NCBI GenBank assembly: GCA_016293805.1
Contig: JAEDDI010000002.1
Span: forward strand, 1 to 64,000
Direction of reading: 5' to 3'
Origin: Bacillota bacterium
GTDB taxonomy: Bacteria > Bacillota > Clostridia > Peptostreptococcales > Anaerovoracaceae
Length of the DNA stretch: 64,000 nt
The notes under the pieces were generated by a model, which ran no database searches, was not told the DNA's origin, and was given only the letters and a program-made list of their open reading frames with translations. The position numbers and the translations under genes were made by a program. This document shows, piece by piece, positions 15,962-24,822 of this stretch; the stretch's first letter is position 1; each line of letters opens with the position of its first letter.

Positions 15962-16744
15962 CTATTTATCATTGAGTCCCCATTCCTTTATTGTCTCTAT
16001 CATTTCGTAATCCGTCATATCATATCTTAACGGGGTGATGGTTGCAAATCTTCTCTCCATCGCCCTGACATCATAGTCTACAGTAAGCTCGTCGTATTCA
16101 ACAGGAGTGCTTCCGTATGTGTATTCCAGATCTATAAGGTCGTGTGCACCTTCGATTCCGTTCTCGTGGTTAAACCACGGCAAATACTCTCTTGGCCCAA
16201 GTTTTGTATATTTGACTCCCTCAATATTGTAATCCGGAAGATTCGGCACATTAACATTGAGTATATGCCCTTCAGGAATCTTGTCCCACGCATTCCTGGC
16301 ACAGTTTACTGCGATTCTGCAGGCATAGCCGAAGTGTTCAGCCTCATGACTGTTGACAGACACTGCAACAGAAGGTTTGCCAAGTATACTTCCTTCGATT
16401 GCAGCAGCGACCGTACCTGAATAAAGAGTATCTGTACCCAGATTGCCGCCCATATTAATGCCCGAGAACACCATGTCGATTTCTATTCCAAGATCTTTAA
16501 GCACTTTAATCCCAAGACGTACGCAGTCCGCGGGTGTCCCTGTTGATGTCATAGCAATCTTGGCATTCTCAATCTCGGCAGATTTTACCCTGATAAGTTC
16601 TCTCATAGTAATGCTGTGGCTTGCTGCACTTCTCTGTCCGTTCGGCGCACATACATATACATCCGCAACCTTGCTTAATGCATTAACAAGCGCAGCAAGA
16701 CCTGCCGCCTTAATGCCGTCATCATTTGAAACTAAAACATTCAT
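15962..16744 (-). CDS. surE: 5'/3'-nucleotidase SurE
   Basis: 260-residue metal-dependent nucleoside monophosphate phosphatase. The N-terminal VLVSNDDGIKAAGL carries the Asp-Asp metal ligands, APNGQRSAASHSIT the conserved Asn/Ser, and VFSGINMGGNLGTDTLYSGT the Asn ligand and core motif. Length fits the family. Its start overlaps the stop of the upstream tagO-like gene by 4 bases (ATGA), indicating translational coupling within a tagO-surE unit. Confidence 0.92.
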   Translation of the reverse strand: MNVLVSNDDGIKAAGLAALVNALSKVADVYVCAPNGQRSAASHSITMRELIRVKSAEIENAKIAMTSTGTPADCVRLGIKVLKDLGIEIDMVFSGINMGGNLGTDTLYSGTVAAAIEGSILGKPSVAVSVNSHEAEHFGYACRIAVNCARNAWDKIPEGHILNVNVPNLPDYNIEGVKYTKLGPREYLPWFNHENGIEGAHDLIDLEYTYGSTPVEYDELTVDYDVRAMERRFATITPLRYDMTDYEMIETIKEWGLNDK

Positions 16745-17811
16745 GATTTCCGCCTCTCCTCTTTCTTCTCCTCAATATCCTCTATGATTTCCTCTACAAT
16801 CGCAGGCATAACATGATTTCTGTCTGTGATTATAATATAGATATAGGCAAGCGCAATAAGGCACAGCCCGATGCTCTCAACATAAAGCTGACGTGAAAGC
16901 AGGACTGCAGCCGTCCCCATAATAGCGCATATACCGTACATGCAAAGCACCGCTCTTCGCTGACCCATTCCGCTCTTTCCGAAACTGTGGTGAATATGCT
17001 CCTTATCCGCCTCCATAATCGGTTTTCTTCTCACAATTCTCCTGATGATGGCATATCCTGTATCAAATACAGGAAGTCCAAGCACAAGCAGAGGAACAAT
17101 GAGCGCTACAACTGTTGCACTCTTTACAAGTCCGACTATGGAAAATGACGCTATCATAAACCCCAGATACTGCGATCCGCAGTCTCCCATAAACGTCTTC
17201 GCAGGATGAAAATTCCACGGCAGAAAACCAAGGGCTGCACCTGCAACAGCAAGCATAGGCAGACACTGATAATATGAGCCGTGAATATATGCAACATAAG
17301 CTATGCAGCAGGAAGCTATTGCGACAACTCCTGCAGCCAGCCCGTCCATTCCGTCTATAAGATTGATTGTATTGGTTATTCCCACCAGCCATACCACTGT
17401 AAGCACGAAAGACAGCGCATCTGAAAAGAACACCTTGTCTGTCAGAAACAGATGAATAAAACTAATCTTTGTACCTGTCAGGTACACCACAGATGCACCT
17501 GCAATCTGCCCGATCAGTTTTACGGCCGGTCTGAGGTTACGTATGTCATCTATAAGGCCCAGCAGAAATATTACCGTCCCTCCTGCAAGTATTCCCTTGA
17601 TATAGCTGGCATGAGGCAGAAATACGAACACGGCAGCTGTAACTCCAATGAAAACAGCAATTCCGCCGACTCTTGGTATTGGCTTAGTGTGCATTCTCCT
17701 GTTATCCTTGGGTATGTCCAATCCACCTATCTTAGGTGCAATCCTGATACTCAGCGGAGTAAGAAGAATGGTTGCAATAAATGCCCCCAGAAACAGTTCC
17801 CAGAATTTCAT
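16741..17811 (-). CDS. tagO: Undecaprenyl-phosphate GlcNAc-1-phosphate transferase (TagO/WecA family)
   Basis: 356-residue polytopic enzyme with about ten spans that transfers GlcNAc-1-phosphate to undecaprenyl phosphate, the first step of teichoic acid or related glycopolymer synthesis. Diagnostic motifs are RMHTKPIPRVGG, GLIDDIRNLRP (Asp-Asp), NLIDGMDGLAAG and the His-rich DKEHIHHSFGKSGM. The charged C-terminal tail (IEDIEEKKEERRKS) is cytosolic. It overlaps surE by 4 bases and starts one base after the dusB stop, so it is part of a coaX-dusB-tagO-surE transcript. Confidence 0.9.
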   Translation of the reverse strand: MKFWELFLGAFIATILLTPLSIRIAPKIGGLDIPKDNRRMHTKPIPRVGGIAVFIGVTAAVFVFLPHASYIKGILAGGTVIFLLGLIDDIRNLRPAVKLIGQIAGASVVYLTGTKISFIHLFLTDKVFFSDALSFVLTVVWLVGITNTINLIDGMDGLAAGVVAIASCCIAYVAYIHGSYYQCLPMLAVAGAALGFLPWNFHPAKTFMGDCGSQYLGFMIASFSIVGLVKSATVVALIVPLLVLGLPVFDTGYAIIRRIVRRKPIMEADKEHIHHSFGKSGMGQRRAVLCMYGICAIMGTAAVLLSRQLYVESIGLCLIALAYIYIIITDRNHVMPAIVEEIIEDIEEKKEERRKS

Positions 17812-17812
17812 G

Positions 17813-18769
17813 TTAAATCTCCTTTATTCGCCTCCTGAGCTCTTTCGCATCTGTAATCTGATTGATTTCCCTGCGAACGGAAGCGGCCCCTGGTATACCT
17901 TTGATATACCATCCAATGTGCTTTCTCATTTCACGAACTCCCGCATATTCACCTTTGAGTTTCAGCAGGTCATCAAAATGCCTCAGCAGCACATCCTGTT
18001 TTTCTTCTTTTGAAGGCGGTCCTGTTATTTCCCGATTCATATAAAGGGCGTTGCATTCTCTGAATATCCACGGATTGCCGAGAGCGCCCCTTGCTATCAT
18101 CACAAAATCACATCCCGTCTCATTGAGCATTGCAATCGCATCTGCAGCAGAAAACACATCCCCGTTTCCTATTACGGGAATCGATACAGAGTTCTTTACC
18201 CGTCGTATAATCTCCCAGTCCGCACTTCCCTCATAATACTGCTCGCGTGTCCTTCCGTGAACTGCAACAGCTGATGCTCCTGCCTGCTCAAGAATACGAG
18301 CCATTTCAACAGCATTTATACACGTATCATCGAATCCCGCTCTGATTTTTGCAGTAACAGGAATGCCTGTGTCCCGGACAAGTCTGCTGACAATCTCCCC
18401 TGCAAGTTCGGGCGTTCTGAGAAGTGCAGAACCTTCTCCATTCTTTACGACCTTCGGAACCGGACAGCCCATGTTAATATCTATAAGCGATGCATCCTTA
18501 AGATACTCCGAAGCTGCCCTTGAGAATATCTCAGGTTCACTTCCAAACAGCTGAACAGCAACAATGCCTTCGTCCTCATATGTATGAAGAAGCCTTTTCG
18601 TGTTCCTGTCGCCATATGTAAGTCCTTTTGCGCTTATCATCTCCGTATACGTAAGAGCAGCACCCATTCTGCGGCAGATTCTGCGAAACGGAGAATCTGT
18701 TATCCCTGCAAGGGGCGCCAGAAGAAACGGTGAATCAAGCTTGAGCCCCGCTATTTCACATTTGTGCAT
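17813..18769 (-). CDS. dusB: tRNA-dihydrouridine synthase (DusB type)
   Basis: 318-residue FMN-dependent TIM-barrel enzyme reducing specific uridines in tRNA. Seen: PLAGITDSPFR near the N-terminus, TEMISAKGLTYGD, INMGCPVPKVVKNGEGSALL with the catalytic Cys, VHGRTREQYYEG, GNGDVFSA and ARGALGNPWIF. Length and the DINMGCPVPKV pattern match the bacterial DusB group. It overlaps the end of coaX by 19 bases. Confidence 0.93.
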   Translation of the reverse strand: MHKCEIAGLKLDSPFLLAPLAGITDSPFRRICRRMGAALTYTEMISAKGLTYGDRNTKRLLHTYEDEGIVAVQLFGSEPEIFSRAASEYLKDASLIDINMGCPVPKVVKNGEGSALLRTPELAGEIVSRLVRDTGIPVTAKIRAGFDDTCINAVEMARILEQAGASAVAVHGRTREQYYEGSADWEIIRRVKNSVSIPVIGNGDVFSAADAIAMLNETGCDFVMIARGALGNPWIFRECNALYMNREITGPPSKEEKQDVLLRHFDDLLKLKGEYAGVREMRKHIGWYIKGIPGAASVRREINQITDAKELRRRIKEI

Positions 18770-19566
18770 TTCTTTCTTTTTTCTTTCTTGTTCTTTTCGT
18801 ATATTATCTCAAGACCTTCGAGTGTGAGCATCTTGTCGACATAGTCAATACATGCTGCTCCCTTGTCTATCAGTGTAGCAAGACCGCCTGTTGCGACAAC
18901 TATAGGGTCTCTGCTGCACTCTACAGTCTCTTTAAGTTCTTTCTTCATCTTGTTCACTACAAACTCTACCATTCCCATATGTCCGTACACAAGTCCGGAC
19001 TGCATTGACTGAATGGTGTTTCTGCATATTGTATGTCCCGGCTCTTCCAGTTCAACCTTAGGCAGTTTCGATGTCTTTTCGAAAAGAGCCTCAGATGAAA
19101 TCTTAAGTCCGGGTGCTATTGTTCCTCCAAGGTATTCAGCCTTTTCGGATACAGCACAGAAAGTTGTAGCTGTACCAAAATCAATTATAATCAGCGGGCC
19201 TCCGTATTTTGCATATGCCGCAACAGCGTTTACAATTCTGTCTGCCCCGACCTGCTTGGGATTATCGTATTTGATTATCAGACCGGTCTTAACCCCCGCC
19301 TCGATTACTATAGCCCGTCTGTTGAAATACTTTGTTGATAAATGCTGGAGTGTGAACAGCATCGAAGGTACTACTGTCGATATTATTACATCCTCGATAT
19401 CCGACACAGCAAGACCTTCGTAAATAAACAGCTGATTGATTATCATGCCGTATTCATCGGCACTCTTGGATGTATCGGTCTCAAGTCTCCAGTTGGTAAG
19501 GAGCTTGCCTTCATCAAACACACCAAGAACAATATTACTGTTTCCAACGTCAAATGCCAGTAGCAT
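18751..19566 (-). CDS. coaX: Type III pantothenate kinase
   Basis: 271-residue ASKHA-fold kinase phosphorylating pantothenate, the first step of CoA synthesis. FDVGNSNIVLGVF (phosphate 1), GADRIVNAVAAY and IIDFGTATTF are the type III motifs. The C-terminus is lysine-rich (KNKKEKRKKCTNVK) because it runs into the dusB start, an overlap of 19 bases. First gene of the coaX-dusB-tagO-surE run. Confidence 0.93.
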   Translation of the reverse strand: MLLAFDVGNSNIVLGVFDEGKLLTNWRLETDTSKSADEYGMIINQLFIYEGLAVSDIEDVIISTVVPSMLFTLQHLSTKYFNRRAIVIEAGVKTGLIIKYDNPKQVGADRIVNAVAAYAKYGGPLIIIDFGTATTFCAVSEKAEYLGGTIAPGLKISSEALFEKTSKLPKVELEEPGHTICRNTIQSMQSGLVYGHMGMVEFVVNKMKKELKETVECSRDPIVVATGGLATLIDKGAACIDYVDKMLTLEGLEIIYEKNKKEKRKKCTNVK

Positions 19567-19640
19567 GGTTAGTCTCCTTTTGCTCTGATTGAATTTGCAT
19601 ATAGCCTTCTGTATTATACAGTACTTTATAATTCATGTCA

Positions 19641-19674
19641 AAAAAATCAGGAAGGAACCTTCCGGCCCTTCCTG
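19641..19674 (-). terminator. Intrinsic terminator after the saccharopine dehydrogenase-like gene
   Basis: CAGGAAGG/CCTTCCTG stem (19648-19674) followed on the minus strand by a T-rich tract (ATTTTTTT). Confidence 0.8.
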
Positions 19675-19695
19675 TAAACTGTGCTGTATTTTAAA

Positions 19696-20997
19696 TTATT
19701 CGTAATCAGGGAATACTGATTCTGCAGCGATGTCAGTAAGTTTTTCAGTCCATGTAACGCCTTCCTTGATTTCGATATCATATGTGATACCAAGGTCTTC
19801 AGCGTACTTAAGGTACTGAGTAACCTGTTCGTCGTTCATTTCGTCTGATGAAATCAGTCCCTTCTGTGTAATAAGGTCGTTTACGAAAAGCTTAGTGAAC
19901 ATGAATGCGCCCTGTCCTGTAAGGTACATTTCACCAGTCATCTTTGCAAGTTCATATGATTCAACAAGTCCAGGTGCTGTAACGTGAAGATCAACCATTA
20001 CATCCTTTCCGTCCTTCTTACCGTATGCTTCTACTACAAATGCGCCGCCGTCTGATACAAGACCTTCGTCAATGATTTCCTTGATTACTTCAGGATCCTT
20101 TGGAGCTGCAGGAGTATGAGCACGGATTACTTCGTGAGGAATAAATGTATGTCCGTTTACTGTTTCTTCTTCGTATGAAAGAAGTCCTGCTCTTGCAAGA
20201 GGTTCTGCAAATTCGATACCAACTCCGCCGTACTTGAAGTAAGCGTTCTTACATCCCTTGAAGTACTTGTCAGCATGGAATCCTACATATGTAGGCTCAT
20301 CGTGTGAGTGCTCTACCATTCTAACAGGTTCGCCGTTTGTTTCAGGCCATGCTCTGTAGATAGGGTTTGAGAATGCAGGTGTTCTAAGGTGCTTTCCATC
20401 TTCAAATGCAAGTGCGTCTTCTGACATGTCAGCAAGTGCAACATCTGGTGACCACCAGAAAGGAATGAATCTCTTAGCTTCAACGCCTTCGTATACCATC
20501 ATGTTGATAGTATCGCATTCGTCAAGTTCCTGAACAGCTCTTCTTGCCATTACGCACATAACTCCTGGAGCTGAACCTGTACCGATAAGTGCAGTTGCAT
20601 TCTTCGCTGCAAATTCCTTACCGATAACCTTGTACATATAGTTAACTCCTGCAATCCAGCTGTGGTATTCATCAACGTCATCAACAAGTCCTTCGCATGC
20701 TGAAAGATCCTGATAGCAGATTCCAAGTTCCATAGCTGCCTTTAATACGTTTGTAAGAAGTTCAAGAGGCATAACACCTACGATAAGTTCACAGCCTTCT
20801 GCTGCCTTCTTGATTTCTTCTACCTTAGTGGCATCAACCTGCTTAGGTGTACCCTTAGTCATAAGTCTGCATACTGCTTCAGCTGCATCCATACTGTAAT
20901 CGGCACATATTACTTCTTCAATGTTAGGTTCCTGGTCGAGTTTTCTGCAGATTGTAGAACCCTGTGCTCCGCATCCGCATACCATTACTTTCTTCAT
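19696..20997 (-). CDS. Saccharopine dehydrogenase-family oxidoreductase
   Basis: 433-residue protein with an N-terminal Rossmann fold (VMVCGCGAQGSTICRKL) and the catalytic/C-terminal arrangement of the saccharopine dehydrogenase / carboxynorspermidine synthase group (LIGTGSAPGVMCVMARRAV, then IPFWWSPDVALAD). The reaction is probably NAD(P)-linked oxidation or reductive amination of an amino acid, but the substrate is unknown. The upstream region shares a control block with the APC permease operon, suggesting it acts on a compound that the permease handles. It is flanked by terminators on both sides, so it is monocistronic. Confidence 0.78.
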   Translation of the reverse strand: MKKVMVCGCGAQGSTICRKLDQEPNIEEVICADYSMDAAEAVCRLMTKGTPKQVDATKVEEIKKAAEGCELIVGVMPLELLTNVLKAAMELGICYQDLSACEGLVDDVDEYHSWIAGVNYMYKVIGKEFAAKNATALIGTGSAPGVMCVMARRAVQELDECDTINMMVYEGVEAKRFIPFWWSPDVALADMSEDALAFEDGKHLRTPAFSNPIYRAWPETNGEPVRMVEHSHDEPTYVGFHADKYFKGCKNAYFKYGGVGIEFAEPLARAGLLSYEEETVNGHTFIPHEVIRAHTPAAPKDPEVIKEIIDEGLVSDGGAFVVEAYGKKDGKDVMVDLHVTAPGLVESYELAKMTGEMYLTGQGAFMFTKLFVNDLITQKGLISSDEMNDEQVTQYLKYAEDLGITYDIEIKEGVTWTEKLTDIAAESVFPDYE

Positions 20998-21073
20998 AAA
21001 CTTCCTCCTAAAAATGATATATTATCAAAATGTTGAACGGTCTCTGTCCGGGTCAATCCCCGGTTACAGCTGA

Positions 21074-21154
21074 AGTTTATCCCAAAGAAAACCGGTTTGC
21101 CATAGCACTAAGGGTCCAATTTGCATCTGAACACTTACTGATACCTGGTATCAG
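21074..21154 (-). promoter_or_regulatory. Control region of the saccharopine dehydrogenase-like gene, matched at 13914-14005
   Basis: Minus strand order: perfect 17-base palindrome CTGATACCAGGTATCAG (21138-21154), then CCCTTAGTGCTATGG (around 21100-21114), then TAAACT (21074-21079). The 28-base spacing of the TGCTAT and TAAACT boxes equals that before the permease operon; the palindrome is 11 bases closer, about one helical turn. Confidence 0.6.
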
Positions 21155-21160
21155 AAAACA

Positions 21161-21184
21161 AAAAAGCCCCGAATTCGGGGCTTT
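21161..21184 (-). terminator. Intrinsic terminator of the decarboxylase operon
   Basis: Perfect eight-base stem AAAGCCCC/GGGGCTTT (21163-21184) with loop GAATTC, followed by TTTTTTG on the minus strand. Confidence 0.85.
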
Positions 21185-21195
21185 AGGGACTGTGT

Positions 21196-21579
21196 CTAGA
21201 TTATTGTAGCAAGTACATCATCAGTATTTACTGCCGCACCTGCTGATACCGGAATTGTATCTATAGTTCCCGCATTTGGAGCTACGATTTCATTTTCCAT
21301 CTTCATTGCCTCTAATATCATGATTACATCTCCGGCGTTAACTGCCTGTCCCGGTGCAACCTTCACTTCAAGCACAGTACCAGGCATCGGTGCTGTAACC
21401 TTTGCAGCTCCTGCTGCAGGTGCAGGTGCTGCCGCTGGTGCAGGCTTTGCTGCAGGTGCAGGCGCTGCCGCAGGTGCAGGTGCTGCCGCTGGTGCAGGTG
21501 CCGCTGCAGGTGCTCCGCCCACTTCTTCAACTTCTACTGCATATGTAGTACCGTTTACAGTGATGTTATATTTCTTCAT
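21196..21579 (-). CDS. Biotin carboxyl carrier subunit of a decarboxylase/carboxylase
   Basis: 127-residue protein: a short N-terminal strand region, an Ala-Pro linker (about residues 25-60) made of repeating APAPAAA units, and a biotinyl domain (60-127) with the biotinylation motif [11 protein letters not shown], the Lys being the attachment site. It matches gamma subunits of Na+-translocating methylmalonyl-CoA, glutaconyl-CoA or oxaloacetate decarboxylases. Last gene of a three-gene unit with carboxyltransferase and OadG-like subunits, followed immediately by a terminator. Confidence 0.88.
   Translation of the reverse strand: MKKYNITVNGTTYAVEVEEVGGAPAAAPAPAAAPAPAAAPAPAAKPAPAAAPAPAAGAAKVTAPMPGTVLEVKVAPGQAVNAGDVIMILEAMKMENEIVAPNAGTIDTIPVSAGAAVNTDDVLATII
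21413..21520 (-). repeat. Coding repeat for the Ala-Pro linker
   Basis: Roughly 18-base units (GCAGCACCTGCACC-like on the minus strand) repeated about six times, encoding the flexible Ala-Pro linker of the biotin carrier protein. Such repeats can change copy number by slippage. Confidence 0.7.
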
Positions 21580-21597
21580 TTTCTGTTCTCCTTCTAT

Positions 21598-22011
21598 CTA
21601 CATTCTTCTGCTTTCTATACATTCACCAAGTCCAGCACTGTTCCATGCGTTTGTCTGACCTGATACTCTTGTTATCTTTCTTACGATAATGTCCGATACG
21701 AATCTGTTTTCGGATGCGGCAATCGCTGCTGCTATCACAGCCACAAGTTCCGCATCATCTGTGGCATCAATCTGTTCCGCTTCTGCAGGCACTGCTGCAG
21801 GTGCAGGTGCATCTGCAGGCTTTTCCTTCTTTGCAGAACCGATTGTAACGCTCATTATCTTGATTACAGCCCACAGGATAATGAGGATTAAAAATGTAAT
21901 TCCAAGCCCCATGCACATTGTCACTGTGGCTCCGGCAAGTCTTTCTCCCATTGTAAGGCTTCCAAATGCGCTCGGATTTGCAAACTGTTCCATTAATGAC
22001 ATATCCGGCAC
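21598..22011 (-). CDS. OadG-like small membrane subunit of a sodium-type decarboxylase
   Basis: 137 residues: one N-terminal membrane span (ATVTMCMGLGITFLILIILW, about 28-47), a Pro-Ala stretch, and a C-terminal segment (LVAVIAAAIAASENRFVSDIIVRKITRV) typical of delta subunits of biotin-dependent decarboxylases, which tether the complex to the membrane. It lies between the carboxyltransferase (5 bases away) and the biotin carrier (18 bases away). No ion-pumping beta subunit is found nearby. Confidence 0.82.
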   Translation of the reverse strand: MPDMSLMEQFANPSAFGSLTMGERLAGATVTMCMGLGITFLILIILWAVIKIMSVTIGSAKKEKPADAPAPAAVPAEAEQIDATDDAELVAVIAAAIAASENRFVSDIIVRKITRVSGQTNAWNSAGLGECIESRRM

Positions 22012-22016
22012 CTCCC

Positions 22017-23558
22017 TTAAAGTGGAATGTTACCGTGCTTCTTAGCAGGTAATGATAATCTCTTTGAGCTGAGCATTTCAAAAGCGCTGATTACTCTCTG
22101 CCTTGTTGATGCAGGCTCTATTATATCATCTACATAGCCTCTCTCTGCTGCTCTGTACGGATTATTGAATTTCTCTTCGTATTCTGCAATCTTTTCCTGT
22201 CTCTTGGATATAGGGTCGTCTGCGCCTGCAATATCCTTCTTGAATACGATATTTGCAGCACCCTCTGCGCCCATTACTGCAATCTGCGCTGTAGGCCATG
22301 CGAATACGATATCTGCTCCAAGTTCTCTGTTGCACATTCCGATATACGCGCCGCCATATGCCTTGCGAAGAACAAGTGTAACCTTTGGAACTGTAGCCTC
22401 GCAGTATGCATAAAGCATTTTTGCGCCATGTCTTATAATTCCGCCGAATTCCTGGCCTGTACCCGGAAGGAAACCGGGAACATCTTCGATTGTAAGAAGC
22501 GGAGTATTGAATGCGTCACATCTTCTGATAAATCTTGCAGCCTTGTCTGATGCGTTGATATCAAGACATCCGGCTCCAACCTTAGGCTGGTTTGCGATTA
22601 CTCCTACTGTTCTTCCTGCAACTCTGATATAGCATGTGATTATATTCTTCGCATAATGAGGCATGATGTCAAAAATCTTCCCGTCATCTGCTATTCCTTC
22701 GATAACCTTGTACATATCGTATGCCTTGTTAGGATTGTCAGGAATTATTGTCTCAAAGTCAGGAATCACCCTGTTCACATCATCTGCCGAGAATACCTCA
22801 GGCACAAGTTCCATATTGTTTGATGGCAGGTATGAAAGAAGTTCTCTTACCTGCATAAGGGCATCTCTGTCGTCCTTTGCGAAAAGATGAGCATTTCCGC
22901 TGATCTTGTTGTGTGTCATAGCTCCGCCAAGTTCTTCAGCCGATACTTCTTCTCCTGTAACAGTCTTGATTACTGCAGGTCCTGTGATGAACATCTGCGA
23001 TGTCTTGTCGACCATTATGATGAAGTCTGTGATTGCCGGAGAATATACAGCTCCGCCTGCGCAAGGTCCCATGATTACAGAAATCTGAGGGATAACGCCG
23101 GATGATATTGTGTTGTTGTAGAATATTTTGCCGAATCCCGAAAGAGCGTTTACACCTTCCTGAATTCTTGCTCCACCGGAGTCGTTAAGACCTACGATAG
23201 GACATCCCATCTTAAGTGCCATCTGCTGTACCTTAACGATTTTTTCCGCATGATATTCACCGAGCGAACCGCCTAATACTGTGAAATCCTGAGCATATGC
23301 GTATACAAGCTTTCCGTCAACTGTACCATAGCCTGTAACAACGCCGTCACCTGTCGCTTCAACATCTGCCATTCCGAAGTTTGTGCATCTGTGTGAAACA
23401 AAAACATCGAGCTCAACAAATGACTTCTCATCAAAAAGGACTTCAAGTCTCTCTCTTGCTGTCAGTTTGCCGCTGTCGTGCTGCTTGTCGATTTTCTTCT
23501 GCCCTCCGCCAAGAGCGATTTCCGCTTTTTTCTGACGAAGTTCTTCAAGCTTACTCAT
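22017..23558 (-). CDS. mmdA: Acyl-CoA carboxyltransferase subunit (methylmalonyl-CoA decarboxylase alpha-like)
   Basis: 513-residue carboxyltransferase of the crotonase-like fold. It carries GGGQKKIDKQHDSGKLTARE at the N-terminus, ARERLEVLFD, and the acyl-CoA and biotin binding loops GLNDSGGARIQEG, IMGPCAGGAVYSPA, DVPGFLPGTGQE and LRKAYGGAYI. Size and sequence fit MmdA/PccB-type enzymes moving CO2 between an acyl-CoA and biotin. In an Na+-type decarboxylase it would be the alpha subunit; the partner beta subunit is absent here, so a carboxylase or transcarboxylase role is also possible. First gene of the operon. Confidence 0.87.
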   Translation of the reverse strand: MSKLEELRQKKAEIALGGGQKKIDKQHDSGKLTARERLEVLFDEKSFVELDVFVSHRCTNFGMADVEATGDGVVTGYGTVDGKLVYAYAQDFTVLGGSLGEYHAEKIVKVQQMALKMGCPIVGLNDSGGARIQEGVNALSGFGKIFYNNTISSGVIPQISVIMGPCAGGAVYSPAITDFIIMVDKTSQMFITGPAVIKTVTGEEVSAEELGGAMTHNKISGNAHLFAKDDRDALMQVRELLSYLPSNNMELVPEVFSADDVNRVIPDFETIIPDNPNKAYDMYKVIEGIADDGKIFDIMPHYAKNIITCYIRVAGRTVGVIANQPKVGAGCLDINASDKAARFIRRCDAFNTPLLTIEDVPGFLPGTGQEFGGIIRHGAKMLYAYCEATVPKVTLVLRKAYGGAYIGMCNRELGADIVFAWPTAQIAVMGAEGAANIVFKKDIAGADDPISKRQEKIAEYEEKFNNPYRAAERGYVDDIIEPASTRQRVISAFEMLSSKRLSLPAKKHGNIPL

Positions 23559-23668
23559 ATATGTGTTCCTCCTTAGTGTATGGATTTGCTGTTGTCAGTT
23601 AATTAGTTTGTACAAAATAAATATATATCAAATGCAATAGCGATGCAATAATTATATCGCTGTATACA

Positions 23669-24782
23669 TTATTCTTCCGGGCTGTCCGACGCCTTAAGTT
23701 TCTCGTTGATAAAGTAGTCGATATCGCCGTCCATAACGCCGTCAACATTGGAGACTTCCGCTCCTGTTCTGTGATCCTTCACCATTGTATACGGCTGAAA
23801 AACGTATGAGCGTATCTGGTTTCCCCATGTTATCTGCCCGAAATCGCCCTTAAGTTCCTTAAGATTCTCCTGGTGCTCCTTCTCTGCCAGTTCAATGAGT
23901 TTACCCTTAAGAATTTTCATAGCAGTTTCGCGGTTCTGAATCTGGCTTCTCTCGTTCTGGCATGTGACTACAATATTGGTCGGAATATGCGTTATTCTGA
24001 CCGCGGAATCGGTGGTGTTTACATGCTGTCCGCCGGCACCGCTTGATCTGTATGTATCAACTTTAATATCTTCGTCTGCTATAACAATGTTGATATCATC
24101 TTCTATTTCCGGCATCACTTCCACAGAGGCAAAGGATGTCTGGCGTTTTCCCTGTGCATTGAACGGAGATATTCTTACAAGTCTGTGAACACCATTCTCG
24201 TTTTTCAGGTATCCGTACGCATTTTCACCTTTAACTGAAATTGTGGCCGATTTGATTCCTGCTTCGGTATCATCCTGAAGATCAATCATAGATGTTCTGT
24301 AGCCCCTCTTGTCGCACCATCTGAGATACATTCTCAGAAGCATAGATGCCCAGTCCATCGCATCAACGCCGCCCGTTCCGGCATGTATTGTTACAAACGC
24401 ATCATTGCTGTCATATTTTCCCGACAGAAGCAGTTCAAGTCTGAGCGATTCAATATCCTCATCAAGCCGGCTGAACTTCTCAATCACTTCATCTGCCATC
24501 TCTTCATCCTCTTCAGATTCGGCAAGCTCAATCATAAGATGAATATCTTCAATTCCATCCCTGAGACTGTCATATCCAGCCAGTTTCTTCTCTATTGTTT
24601 TCTTCTCACGAAGAAGTTTCTGAGCCCGGTCCTGATCAGACCAGAATTCAGGCTGCTCCGCCAGAAAGTTCATTTCATCCAGTTTATTCAAAAGACCCTC
24701 TGGGTCAAAGAGAACCTCCCGCTTCTGCAAGCTTTGCTTCTATCCTTGGTAAATCCTGTTTTATCTGTTCTAGTTTAAGCAT
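23669..24782 (-). CDS. prfB: Peptide chain release factor 2, with programmed +1 frameshift
   Basis: RF2 recognises UGA and UAA stop codons. The main frame (from about 24706) has the GGQ motif in SSGAGGQHVNTTDSAVR and the RF2 body. The true start is ATG 24780-24782: 25 codons (MLKLEQIKQDLPRIEAKLAE...) run to CTT followed by an in-frame TGA at 24705-24707, preceded by the purine-rich GGGAGGT. Skipping one base at CTT-TGA-C joins the frames and gives a 370-residue protein. This is the classic autoregulatory frameshift: low RF2 favours shifting. Coordinates span both segments (24708-24782 and 23669-24706). Confidence 0.95.
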
Positions 24783-24822
24783 TTCCTTTTCTCCTTTACT
24801 CAGTTATAACTTAAATATTATA

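Noticed and set aside
21413..21520. Tandem 18-base repeat resembling a CRISPR or satellite array
   Set aside because: It lies inside and in frame with the biotin carrier gene and encodes the usual Ala-Pro linker; there are no unique spacers.
23630..23668. AGCGAT/ATCGCT repeat between mmdA and prfB
   Set aside because: Short stem, no T-run on the transcribed strand; neither a convincing terminator nor operator.
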